Part shown: positions 1-6,271 of the stretch, one piece after another
How the letters are laid out: each line of letters begins with the position of its first letter
Numbering within the stretch: the stretch's first letter is position 1
Source of the DNA: Vicinamibacteria bacterium
GTDB lineage: Bacteria > Acidobacteriota > Vicinamibacteria > Vicinamibacterales > UBA2999
Length of the DNA stretch: 14,508 nucleotides
NCBI GenBank assembly: GCA_025938035.1
Contig: JAICQE010000119.1
Coordinates: 1-14,508, forward strand
Direction: 5' to 3'
The notes under the pieces: model-generated
Database searches by the model: none
What the model saw: the letters and a program-made list of their open reading frames with translations, nothing else
Told to the model about the DNA's origin: nothing
Program-made: the position numbers and the translations under genes

Positions 1-1
1 C

Positions 2-580
2 CCGGGACCGCGGACGGGCATGACGCAGATGGCGGCGCGCAATGTTCAGGCACTGCAGCCGGAAGTAAGGAAGGCGGAGACCGCACCGGCACCTGTTGCC
101 CGCGAGATGACGCTGCCCGATCCGCGCGCGAAACCGCAGGCCCGTCCGAAGAATGCTCCGAAGGAGGCGGCGGCGAAGACGGTGTCGACCGGCGCCGAAG
201 TGCAGGAAGGGACCGCGAAGGCCGAAACGCGCGTTCGCGGTCAGGGCTTCGCCGGATTGAGCAGCGCAGGTGGCGGCGGAACTGCCGGTGTCACGGTCGA
301 TGCGGTGGACTTCTGTTGTCCGGACTACATCATCACGATGAACGAGCTGGTGAAACAGAATTGGAACCAGAAACAGGGGATCACCGGCCTCACCACGATG
401 ACGTTCACCATTCGGAAAGACGGACGGATCGAGGATATTCAGATAAAAAAGTCGAGCGGGTTCATCGCTCTCGACAACGAGGCGAGGAGGGCCCTGCAGA
501 TCGCGCGACTCCCACCGCTGCCATCGAGATATCCGAATCCCACGCTCACCGTTCATCTCGGGTTCGAGTACTTGAGGTAA
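2..580 (+). CDS. TonB/TolA C-terminal-domain protein, 5' end outside window
   Basis: This is the periplasmic end of an energy-transducing TonB/TolA-type protein. The reading frame is open to the left edge through six codons before the first Met (position 20), so the true start and the expected N-terminal membrane anchor lie outside the window. Numbered from that Met, residues 1-75 are a Pro/Ala/Lys-rich linker. A Gly-rich hinge follows at 83-90, then a vicinal Cys pair (Cys99-Cys100), and a TonB C-terminal domain at about 103-186. That domain has the usual pattern of a WN-x-K helix, a strand with IRKDGRIEDIQIKKSSG, and the LPPLP turn before the last strand. Its place directly before tolB and pal implies it does the TolA job of linking the TolQR motor to TolB/Pal, but a TonB role cannot be excluded. 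The family call is firm; the choice between TolA and TonB is inference from context. Confidence 0.85.
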   Translation, partial: PGPRTGMTQMAARNVQALQPEVRKAETAPAPVAREMTLPDPRAKPQARPKNAPKEAAAKTVSTGAEVQEGTAKAETRVRGQGFAGLSSAGGGGTAGVTVDAVDFCCPDYIITMNELVKQNWNQKQGITGLTTMTFTIRKDGRIEDIQIKKSSGFIALDNEARRALQIARLPPLPSRYPNPTLTVHLGFEYLR

Positions 581-587
581 TGAGAAC

Positions 588-592
588 AAGGA
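588..592 (+). promoter_or_regulatory. Ribosome binding site deciding the tolB start
   Basis: AAGGA lies five bases before the ATG at 598. A competing in-frame ATG at 580 overlaps the stop of the preceding gene, but its only purine-rich stretch (GAGG at 574-577) is two bases away, too close. The site therefore favours 598, which also gives the shorter, cleaner signal peptide. Confidence 0.6.
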
Positions 593-597
593 CAGAC

Positions 598-1995
598 ATG
601 ACGACAACTGTGCGCACATATCGGCCAGGGCCAGGAATCGTTGCGATCACCGGGGCGCTCTTCGTCGCTGGTCTCGTCGCGGCGCAGCAGCCGGCGCCGC
701 CGCAAACACCGAAGCAGCCGGACACAATCGCGACGGTCATCAGCGGCGACTCCGGTGCTCCTCCCCACTACGCGGTGCCGGACTTCATCGCGCTGACGCC
801 GAATGCCACGCAGATTGCGCAGATGCTCGCGCAGGTGTTGTGGGACGACCTCAACTTCGAGCGCGAGTTCGACATGATCCCGCGCGATGTCTACAGGTCG
901 GTGCCCGTGGCGCGGTCGATGGAGCAGATTCCCTTCGGCGCGTGGCGCGAGGTAGGAGCGGACGGTGTGTTCTTCGGTACCGTGGCGCAGAAAGGGAACG
1001 ACATCATCGTGCAGGTGCGTCTCTTCAACGTGCGCAGCCGCGAGTCCGTTTACGCGCAGGAGATGACGATCGCGACGCGCAGCGCCCGCCGGATCGCCCA
1101 TGAAATCGCCGACGCGGTGCACATGCAGCAGCGCGGCGTCCGTGGGGTGGCACGAACCCGGCTGACGTTCGTCTCGGACCGGTTGCGCGAATCGGTGTTG
1201 GGTACGGTCGAGAAACGCAGCGTCAAAGAGATATGGGTTGCTGACTACGACGGGGCGAATGAACTGCGGATTACCAATTCACGCGATCTGAACCTCAACC
1301 CCTCCTGGTCGGGCGACGCGCGCGCCATCGCGTACTCGGCGTATCGCGGAAATGGAACGCCGGAAATTCTGCTGTCGTTCATCACCACCGGCGTTCTGCA
1401 GAATCTGACGAAAGGGCGCCTCCGCGACGGTTCGTATTTGCCGGTGTTCTCGCCCGACGGAAAGCGGATCGCCTTCGCCGCAACCGCTGAAGGGGCGGCG
1501 TCGCAGGATCTCTACATCATCAACGTGGACGGAACGAACCTGCGCCGCATCACCACGCATCCGGACATCGACACGACGCCGACCTGGTCGCCAAGCGGGA
1601 CACAGATCGCCTTCACCTCGAACCGTACGGGCAGGCCGCAGATTTACATCATGAACGCCGATGGCACGGGTGGGGCGCAGCGGCTGGACATCCCGGATGC
1701 GGAGGCGGACCGTGCCACGTGGGCGCCCAGCCCGCACAACGAAATCGCTTACACCGCGAGAAATGGCCCCGGCTATGACATCAAGGTCTACGACCTCGGA
1801 ACGCGGACGACCCGTCAGCTTACCTTCAGCGAGGGAAGCAACGAAGGTCCCGCGTACTCCCCGAGCGGCCGGCACATTGCGTTTCAATCGACGCGTTCCG
1901 GTCTGACCCAGGTATTCACGATCGGCCGTGACGGCAACGGTCTGCGGCAGGTCACGCGCTCGGGGAACAACCAGACACCCGATTGGTCGAACTGA
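598..1995 (+). CDS. tolB: TolB, Tol-Pal system beta-propeller protein
   Basis: TolB is the periplasmic partner of Pal. It helps the Tol machine constrict the outer membrane at the division site. The 465-residue product starts with a signal peptide (residues 1-29, cleavage predicted after VAA). A TolB N-terminal domain follows at about 55-180, including the typical ADGVFFGTV strand. Residues about 185-465 form a six-bladed propeller. Its repeated blades read like IWVADYDGANELRIT (212-226), LYIINVDGTNLRRIT (305-319), IYIMNADGTG (349-358) and FTIGRDGNGLRQVT (440-453), each followed by an SPSG or SPDG turn and IAF. Length and architecture match TolB, usually about 430 residues, with a somewhat longer Pro/Gln-rich stretch after the signal peptide. 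It sits 17 nt after the TonB-domain gene and 16 nt before pal, as in a tol-pal operon. Confidence 0.95.
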   Translation: MTTTVRTYRPGPGIVAITGALFVAGLVAAQQPAPPQTPKQPDTIATVISGDSGAPPHYAVPDFIALTPNATQIAQMLAQVLWDDLNFEREFDMIPRDVYRSVPVARSMEQIPFGAWREVGADGVFFGTVAQKGNDIIVQVRLFNVRSRESVYAQEMTIATRSARRIAHEIADAVHMQQRGVRGVARTRLTFVSDRLRESVLGTVEKRSVKEIWVADYDGANELRITNSRDLNLNPSWSGDARAIAYSAYRGNGTPEILLSFITTGVLQNLTKGRLRDGSYLPVFSPDGKRIAFAATAEGAASQDLYIINVDGTNLRRITTHPDIDTTPTWSPSGTQIAFTSNRTGRPQIYIMNADGTGGAQRLDIPDAEADRATWAPSPHNEIAYTARNGPGYDIKVYDLGTRTTRQLTFSEGSNEGPAYSPSGRHIAFQSTRSGLTQVFTIGRDGNGLRQVTRSGNNQTPDWSN

Positions 1996-2011
1996 TCCAG
2001 TGGGAGATTCG

Positions 2012-2599
2012 ATGCGTAACAGAAAGAGAAACGGTCTATCGATTGCGATCCTTGTCGCGGCACTCTCCGTTGCCGCATGCGCCAAGCGGCAGACGCCGGT
2101 GGCCGCGCCGATGCCGCAGCCGCCGCCCTCCGCCGCAGGCGGGCCGGCGGTCACGTCACCCGCGGGTCCGACCCGCGTCGACGAAGCTCTGCCGGTGCCG
2201 GCGCAGCCGGCGGTGTCCGATGACTCGCTGGCAAACCGCACGCTCGACGATCTGAATCGCAATTCGCCCCTGAAGCCCGTCTTCTTCACCCTCGACAGTT
2301 CGGACGTCGACGATGCCGGGCGGGAGACGATTTCCGCCAACGCGGAAATCCTGAAGAAAAACCCGAAGTGGGTGGTTACCATTGAAGGACACTGTGACGA
2401 GCGCGGCACGGCCGAGTACAACCTCGCGCTCGGCGAGCGGCGTGCGATCGCGGTGAAAACGTTCCTCGTCTCGCTCGGCATCCCGCCCGATCGTGTGCGC
2501 ACGATCAGCTACGGCAAGGAGTTCCCCTTCGATCCGGGCAGGACCGAAGAAGCGATGGCGAAGAACCGGCGCGGCCACTTCGTGATTACATCGAACTGA
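2012..2599 (+). CDS. pal: Pal, peptidoglycan-associated lipoprotein
   Basis: Pal anchors the outer membrane to peptidoglycan and is the target of TolB. The 195-residue protein has a lipoprotein signal: a basic start (MRNRKRN), a hydrophobic core, and a lipobox ending VAAC with the lipidated Cys at 23. The residue after it (Ala24) is not an inner-membrane retention Asp, which fits outer-membrane sorting. A Pro/Ala-rich tether runs to about residue 80. The OmpA-like domain covers about 85-195, with the classic Pal signature GHCDERGTAEYN (126-137). The peptidoglycan-binding Asp129 and the N-x-x-L-x-x-x-R-A helix (Asn137, Leu140, Arg144) are in place. The start at 2012 is supported by GGGAG at 2002-2006, five bases upstream. 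It lies between tolB and cpoB, with only two bases between its stop and the next start. Confidence 0.96.
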   Translation: MRNRKRNGLSIAILVAALSVAACAKRQTPVAAPMPQPPPSAAGGPAVTSPAGPTRVDEALPVPAQPAVSDDSLANRTLDDLNRNSPLKPVFFTLDSSDVDDAGRETISANAEILKKNPKWVVTIEGHCDERGTAEYNLALGERRAIAVKTFLVSLGIPPDRVRTISYGKEFPFDPGRTEEAMAKNRRGHFVITSN

Positions 2600-2601
2600 C
2601 T

Positions 2602-3483
2602 ATGAGAACGATCACGCTGCTCTTCATCGGCGCGCTCATTGCCGCGGCGCCGGCATCGGCGCAGAACCGCGAGCACCTGCAGATGGCCGCCGAGCTCACG
2701 ATCCTGCGGGCGCAGAATCAGGAGCTGGCGAACACGCTCGCGGAAACGATCAAGCTGCTGAACGAAACGGCCAAGGCGCTCAACAGCCGAATCGACCAGA
2801 CGAACGAGGCGATGCGCAAAGGTTTCGCCGATCAATCGCTGACGATCAATACGGCGGCGGGCGACGTGCGCAAGACGCTGGCGCAGACGCAGGATGCGGC
2901 GACGCGGCTCGGTGAGCTGAAGGAGGAAGTCCAGGCGCTGCGCACCTCCATCCCTGCATTGCTCTCGAGGCTCACACCGCCCGACGGCGCGGTGGCCGAC
3001 CCGGGCGCGGTGTCCGCGGCCGGCGATCCAGGAGCGCCGCCTGTAGCGTCGACTCCGCCGTCAACGCTCGGTCTGTCGCCGGACCGCATGTACAACACGG
3101 CGTTTTCCGACTACGCCGGCGGCAACTATGCCGCGGCGATTCAGGGATTCGAGGAGTTTCTGAAGGCCTTCCCCACGTCTCCACGCGCCGACGATGCGCA
3201 GCAGTACATCGGGGAAGCGGAATTTATCCAGAGCCGGTTCGAGCAGGCGATCGCCGCATTCAGCAAGGTCATTCAGAACTACCCGAAAGAAAACCAGGTG
3301 CCCTGGGCGTATTACAAACGCGGGCTGGCGCAGAGCCGGCTTGGCCAGACGGCGGCGGCGCGGGCGTCGTTCGAGGCGGCGGTGAAGCTGTTTCCCGACA
3401 CGGAGCCGGGAGTGTTGTCCTTGAGCCGGCTGCAGGGTCTCGATAGCGCCGCGGCCCCCGCGACGACACCCCGCAAACCGTGA
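2602..3483 (+). CDS. cpoB: CpoB/YbgF, coiled-coil and TPR cell-division coordinator
   Basis: In Proteobacteria CpoB (YbgF) couples Tol-Pal activity to septal peptidoglycan synthesis. The 293-residue product has a signal peptide cleaved after ASA (residue 20). A Gln/Asn/Glu-rich helical region at about 25-122 is predicted to be a coiled coil, matching the trimerising N-terminus of the family. A Pro/Gly/Ala linker spans 125-158. Residues 160-277 are a TPR module (MYNTAFSDYAGGNYAAAIQ, then ARADDAQQYIGEAEF-type helices, then a WAYYKRGLAQSRLGQ repeat). The start ATG is two bases after the pal stop with no clear Shine-Dalgarno sequence, so translation is probably coupled to pal. It is the last gene of the tol-pal block. 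The family assignment is strong. The exact division role is carried over from E. coli and not shown here. Confidence 0.93.
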   Translation: MRTITLLFIGALIAAAPASAQNREHLQMAAELTILRAQNQELANTLAETIKLLNETAKALNSRIDQTNEAMRKGFADQSLTINTAAGDVRKTLAQTQDAATRLGELKEEVQALRTSIPALLSRLTPPDGAVADPGAVSAAGDPGAPPVASTPPSTLGLSPDRMYNTAFSDYAGGNYAAAIQGFEEFLKAFPTSPRADDAQQYIGEAEFIQSRFEQAIAAFSKVIQNYPKENQVPWAYYKRGLAQSRLGQTAAARASFEAAVKLFPDTEPGVLSLSRLQGLDSAAAPATTPRKP

Positions 3484-3489
3484 CCTGTC

Positions 3490-3517
3490 CTGTCACATAA
3501 TCCACGCACACTATACG
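3490..3517 (+). promoter_or_regulatory. Possible sigma-70-type promoter for ssb
   Basis: CTGTCA (3490-3495, four of six matches to TTGACA), a 16-base spacer, and TATACG (3512-3517, four of six to TATAAT) form the only AT-rich patch after the cpoB stop. A start near 3524 would give ssb a leader of about 150 nt. The matches are weak and it could be chance, but ssb is not tightly packed behind cpoB and needs its own signal or read-through. Confidence 0.3.
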
Positions 3518-3524
3518 AATGAAC

Positions 3525-3574
3525 GTGGGGCGGACCCGCCGTCGCCTTCGAGGCGAAGGCGGGTTGGGTCCGCC
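3525..3574 (+). repeat. GTGGGGCG palindromic element, copy A
   Basis: A compound hairpin. The outer stem is GGCGGACCC (3529-3537) with GGGTCCGCC (3566-3574), nine pairs. The inner stem is CGCCTTCG (3543-3550) with CGAAGGCG (3554-3561), eight pairs around an AGG loop. The left edge GTGGGGCG (3525-3532) recurs at 4161-4168 and, inverted, at 6241-6248, each time opening a hairpin of different sequence. There is no T-run after it, so it is not a standard terminator of cpoB. Confidence 0.6.
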
Positions 3575-3661
3575 AGCCAAGCGCGGCGACAGCAACTGTC
3601 ACCGCAGGGGGCGCCGTAGCCCCGCCGAAACCAGCGGGCGACGGCGGGCGAAGGCGGCCCG
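3575..3661 (+). other. GC-rich structured remainder of the ssb leader
   Basis: Between copy A and the ssb ribosome binding site are two more small hairpins: GACAG/CTGTC (3588-3592 with 3596-3600) and GGGGC/GCCCC (3608-3612 with 3619-3623). The ten-base string GCGAAGGCGG at 3648-3657 repeats the one at 3553-3562. No convincing coding frame or known riboswitch motif is visible. It may simply be decayed repeat DNA, or a structured leader affecting ssb expression. Confidence 0.35.
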
Positions 3662-3667
3662 AAGGAG
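3662..3667 (+). promoter_or_regulatory. Ribosome binding site fixing the GTG start of ssb
   Basis: AAGGAG, six bases before the GTG at 3674. This is one of the clearest Shine-Dalgarno matches in the window and justifies the non-ATG start of ssb. Confidence 0.75.
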
Positions 3668-3673
3668 AGCAAC

Positions 3674-4114
3674 GTGGGAAGCGTCAACACAGTAATCCTC
3701 GTGGGAAACCTGGGACGGGACGCCGAGCTGCGCTATACGCCCGGCGGCGCCGCCGTTGCCACGCTGAATCTGGCCACGACGGAAGTGTGGAACGACAAGA
3801 ATCAGCAGCGGCAGGAAAAGACTGAATGGCACCGCGTGGTGCTGTGGGGCAAGCAGGCCGAATCGCTGCAGGAGTACCTGACGAAGGGCAAGCAGATCTA
3901 CGTCGAGGGCCGGCTGCAGACGCGGCAGTGGGACGACAAGGACGGCAACAAGCGCTACACCACCGAAATCAAGGCCGATCGCATCACGCTGCTCGGCGGC
4001 GGTGGCGGTGGGCGCGGCGGCGGTGGCGGTGGCGGAATGGATCGCGGCGCCTCGCATGGCGGCGGCGACGAACCGCCAATGGAGCCGATCACCGACGACG
4101 ACATCCCCTTCTAG
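3674..4114 (+). CDS. ssb: Single-stranded DNA-binding protein
   Basis: SSB coats single-stranded DNA during replication, repair and recombination and recruits partners through its acidic tail. The 146-residue protein begins at a GTG codon. It opens with the family hallmark [22 protein letters not shown] (residues 4-25) and continues through the OB fold to about 107. Trp39, Trp52, Trp58 and Trp86 are in the aromatic positions expected for base stacking ([26 protein letters not shown]). A very Gly-rich linker (108-131) leads to the conserved acidic tip DDDIPF (141-146), which binds SSB-interacting proteins. It is somewhat shorter than E. coli SSB (178) because the linker is short. It is not next to rpsF/rpsR, its common ribosomal-gene neighbours, so it is probably transcribed alone. 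It is convergent with the DUF3738 cluster. Confidence 0.96.
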   Translation: MGSVNTVILVGNLGRDAELRYTPGGAAVATLNLATTEVWNDKNQQRQEKTEWHRVVLWGKQAESLQEYLTKGKQIYVEGRLQTRQWDDKDGNKRYTTEIKADRITLLGGGGGGRGGGGGGGMDRGASHGGGDEPPMEPITDDDIPF

Positions 4115-4136
4115 TTCGTAGTTGGCTAGTTGGTAG

Positions 4137-4156
4137 CTTCCGCCTTCAGGCGGAAG
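4137..4156 (+). other. Hairpin after ssb
   Basis: CTTCCGCC (4137-4144) pairs with GGCGGAAG (4149-4156) around a TTCA loop, eight perfect pairs. It lies between the ssb stop and the terminator stem. It may add to termination or protect the mRNA 3' end. Confidence 0.5.
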
Positions 4157-4160
4157 GCTC

Positions 4161-4186
4161 GTGGGGCGCCCCTTGTCAGGGGCGCC
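4161..4186 (+). repeat. GTGGGGCG palindromic element, copy B
   Basis: GTGGGGCG (4161-4168) opens a nine-pair stem GGCGCCCCT/AGGGGCGCC (4165-4173 with 4178-4186) with loop TGTC. The constant edge matches copies A and C, while the stem sequence is unrelated to theirs but still fully self-complementary. Here the element doubles as the ssb terminator stem. Confidence 0.6.
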
Positions 4187-4197
4187 TTCTTAATTTT
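4165..4197 (+). terminator. Rho-independent-like terminator between convergent genes
   Basis: The nine-pair GC-rich stem at 4165-4186 is followed by a pyrimidine-rich tail with TTCTT and TTTT (4187-4197), placed 51 bases after the ssb stop. The tail is interrupted by AA, so termination may be partial. The same stem lies immediately after the stop of the opposing DUF3738 gene, so it may act in both directions, though no T-run follows it on the minus strand. Confidence 0.6.
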
Positions 4198-4951
4198 CGC
4201 TGGGCCGTTCGATCCGGTCGATGACGACCAGCTCAATCGCGGCGGTCGTTTGCTGCAGACGCAATCCGAGCTGTTCCTGTAAGGCAGTAAAGATCGAGAC
4301 GGCCTCCGGGTTGTCGATGTTCCCCCACTCCAGCTCGAAATCGAAACGGCCGTCGAGGCCGGTGCGGTTGATCACCTGCCGGCCGACAACGACGACGAGT
4401 GCCTGGGTCAATGCGTTCATCGTGAACCCCGAGAACGTCATTCGGCCGCTGTTCGAGCGCCCTGAACATACGGGCTGACCCGACGGCGCTGCCGCCCGCG
4501 CCTTCGCGACGGCTTCGGTGTTTGTGCAGTCCACGGTCGTTCGCCTCAGTCGCGGACCTAGCGTTTCAGGACTCACAAGGGTCAACGCGTAAGCGGGCAG
4601 TTCGCGTGTCTCGCGTCGGGCCTCGAGCTTGAATCGATCCCGCAGGAGAGCTTGCAGCATCGCCGGCAGCTGACCGGGCGCGATGTCGCTGGCCGCCTGC
4701 CCCACGACGTCGTATCCTTCGTTGGTCGTCCAGTCCGGCGCTCCAAAGATCCTTTCGGCGCCGACCTGGTACGCACCCATCAGCAGGCCAATCGTCGTCA
4801 TGTTGTTGGCCACGTATCGCGTGCCCTGGACTCCCCCGCCGGTACCCGTGCGGGTGACGTTGCGACGAATCGAAACCACGTCGAACACCGGCTCCGATTG
4901 CGCGCTCAGCGCTGCCGCGGCGCACAGAAGCGCAAGGGCGAGAACTCGCAT
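4190..4951 (-). CDS. DUF3738/TIGR03435 exported protein, copy 1 (distal)
   Basis: A member of the soil-associated TIGR03435 (DUF3738) family of unknown function, 253 residues. A signal peptide is likely at 1-17 (hydrophobic, ending ALSAQ), so the protein should be periplasmic or secreted. Family landmarks are visible: FDVVSIRRN near the mature N-terminus, APDWTTNEGYDVVGQA (71-86), LLRDRFKLEARRETRELPAYAL (102-123), and a Cys142-Cys162 pair in DCTN...PVCSG. Then come GLDGRFDFELEW and the strongly conserved tail ALQEQLGL...VVIDRIERPSEN. A TTG at 4966 would add five residues, but the ATG at 4951 gives a clean signal peptide. It is the last gene of a three-copy tandem cluster and shares a 35-base identical 3' end with the broken middle copy. 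In other Acidobacteriota this domain can also occur fused to M56 (BlaR1-type) peptidases; no such fusion is seen here. Confidence 0.88.
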   Translation of the reverse strand: MRVLALALLCAAAALSAQSEPVFDVVSIRRNVTRTGTGGGVQGTRYVANNMTTIGLLMGAYQVGAERIFGAPDWTTNEGYDVVGQAASDIAPGQLPAMLQALLRDRFKLEARRETRELPAYALTLVSPETLGPRLRRTTVDCTNTEAVAKARAAAPSGQPVCSGRSNSGRMTFSGFTMNALTQALVVVVGRQVINRTGLDGRFDFELEWGNIDNPEAVSIFTALQEQLGLRLQQTTAAIELVVIDRIERPSEN

Positions 4952-5002
4952 CGATTGTCCCGGCAAATAGACACCGGCGAGGCCACGTCGGTTGGCTGCG
5001 GG

Positions 5003-5361
5003 CTAATTTTCGCTGGGCCGTTCGATCCGGTCGATGACCAGCACATCGAGCGGCGCGGTCCCGCTTTCGAGCCTCAGTCCGAGCTGCTCCTGCACCGCCG
5101 TGAAGATCGACACGTTGTCCGAATTCGGATCGGGCAGCGGTGCCCATTTCAGTTCGAAGTCGTAGGCGCCCGTCAGGCCGGTCCTGTCGAGGACCGCGCG
5201 TCCTGAGGCCGCCGTCAGCGTGCTGAGCATGGTGGACACTTCCACCCCGCCAGCCAATGAACACGCCCGTGTTGAAGGTGAGCCCGCACACCATTCGCGA
5301 GTCGCCCGCCGCGGCGGTACGAGAGCGGCGGTGATCGGCGTGGTCATCTGCACGGCGCCTT
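5003..5361 (-). pseudogene. DUF3738/TIGR03435 remnant, truncated and frameshifted
   Basis: This remnant keeps only the C-terminal part of a DUF3738 protein. Reading the minus strand, one frame gives RMVCGLTFNTGVFIG, matching the second-Cys region of copy 3 (RMLCGFRDSGGALDG). Near 5250 the homology jumps to another frame, giving GGVEVSTMLSTLTAASGRAV and then DRTGLTGAYDFELKW through to VIDRIERPSEN. Removing one base (the A at about 5252 on the plus strand, T on the minus) would rejoin the two parts with no gap against copy 3. About 165 N-terminal residues, including any signal peptide, are absent: homology fades directly after the stop of copy 3. A frame open from about 5347 could make a 114-residue product, but it lacks an export signal and its first 30 or so residues do not match the family. 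I read it as a decayed tandem duplicate. Confidence 0.8.
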
Positions 5362-6162
5362 TCAATTCTCGCTGGGCCGTTCGACGCGATCGATTACCAG
5401 GACGTCGAGCGGCGCCGTCCCGCTTTCGAGTTTCAGGCCGAGTTGCTCCTGTACCGCGGTGAAGATCGACACCGCGTCAGCAGGTGCCGTGTCGGTCGCC
5501 AGCGGCGTCCATGTGAGCAGCACGTTGTAGCCGCCCGTCAGTCCCGTGCGATCGAACACGGGCCGCCCCGCCGGCCCTGTCAGGATTTGTGCCAGCGTTT
5601 CCATGGTCAGGCCGCCGCCGTCGAGCGCTCCGCCGCTGTCCCTGAACCCACACAACATGCGACCCGGCCGGGCCGCGCTCGCTGCCGCCGCTTCCTGCTT
5701 GCGCGCTGCGAGGTTGGTGCAGTCGAATGCGCTGCGCTCCAGGGATGGGCCGAGTTGTTCGCCGGGCCGGGCGCGCATGAGGTTGTAGACCGGCAGCTCG
5801 CGCTGCTCGACGTGCACCGCGAGCCTGAAGCGGCCGCTGAGCAGTGCGCGCATCATGGAGCGCATCTCGTCCTGCGTCGCGTTCTCCTTCATGGTGGCGT
5901 CGAGGTCATACCGATCCGTCGCGATCCAGGCAGGGCCGCCAGCGATGCGATTGCTGGGAATGCCCCACGCGAGGCTGATCATCGACCGCGTGGTCACGTT
6001 GGTGAGCCGATATCGTCCGCCCGGCCGCGGTCCGCCACCGCCCATGTCGCTGAGCGACGTATTGCGCTTCAGCGAGGCGACGTCGAAGGCAGGTTGCGGC
6101 GGCTGCTGCGCGGCAAGCGTGGCCACGAACGCGGTCAGACAGAACGTGAGGGCGTATCGCAT
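5362..6162 (-). CDS. DUF3738/TIGR03435 exported protein, copy 3 (proximal)
   Basis: A full-length TIGR03435 (DUF3738) family protein, 266 residues, function unknown. The signal peptide is residues 1-18 (MRYALTFCLTAFVATLAA, cleaved before QQ). The mature part starts with AFDVASLKRN. It then shows GGRYRLTNVTTRSMISLAWGI (48-68), a GGPAWIATDRYDLDA strand, LLSGRFRLAVHVEQRELPVYNL, the Cys148/Cys171 pair, DRTGLTGGY, and the VQEQLGLKLESGTAPLDVLVIDRVERPSEN end. The start at 6162 is well supported by GGGGGAG (complement of 6168-6174) five bases upstream, so this gene probably leads the small cluster. Its stop abuts the truncated middle copy. The C-terminal part is clearly closer to the middle copy than to copy 1 (for example the shared LESGTAPLDVLVIDR). 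Confidence 0.9.
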   Translation of the reverse strand: MRYALTFCLTAFVATLAAQQPPQPAFDVASLKRNTSLSDMGGGGPRPGGRYRLTNVTTRSMISLAWGIPSNRIAGGPAWIATDRYDLDATMKENATQDEMRSMMRALLSGRFRLAVHVEQRELPVYNLMRARPGEQLGPSLERSAFDCTNLAARKQEAAAASAARPGRMLCGFRDSGGALDGGGLTMETLAQILTGPAGRPVFDRTGLTGGYNVLLTWTPLATDTAPADAVSIFTAVQEQLGLKLESGTAPLDVLVIDRVERPSEN

Positions 6163-6201
6163 TGCGGCTCCCCCTACTAGACGCGGACGTCAATTCCGTG
6201 G

Positions 6202-6248
6202 CGCGAACCCTTCGGGTTCGCGAGTAGAGCCTGCAAGGCTCGCCCCAC
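6202..6248 (-). repeat. GTGGGGCG palindromic element, copy C, with second hairpin
   Basis: On the minus strand GTGGGGCG (6248-6241) opens a six-pair stem GAGCCT/AGGCTC (6241-6236 with 6232-6227). It is followed four bases later by a perfect nine-pair hairpin CGCGAACCC/GGGTTCGCG (6222-6214 with 6210-6202). It fills the 109-bp gap between the ptsI stop and the first DUF3738 gene. No T-run follows either hairpin, so termination of the ptsI transcript here is possible but not shown. Confidence 0.55.
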
Positions 6249-6271
6249 AGCCCTCGTGTGCACCCTCCGAT

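Noticed and set aside
580..597. Alternative tolB start at ATG 580 overlapping the previous stop
   Set aside because: Shine-Dalgarno spacing is only two bases, whereas ATG 598 has AAGGA at good distance and a standard signal peptide. Not fully excluded.
1279..2502. Long minus-strand open frame of about 400 codons opposite tolB and pal
   Set aside because: It spans two well-supported genes and their gap, has no recognisable motif and is Arg-rich, so it is a GC-driven shadow.
4008..4068. GGC/GGT run in ssb as a microsatellite or separate repeat
   Set aside because: It encodes the Gly-rich linker normal for SSB proteins.
5003..5347. Intact 114-residue gene in place of the DUF3738 remnant
   Set aside because: Its N-terminal part is out of frame with clear family homology in the neighbouring frame, and no signal peptide is present.
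6202..6248. Standard terminator for the ptsI transcript
   Set aside because: The hairpins are strong, but no T-run follows on the minus strand, so only a repeat/hairpin is reported.
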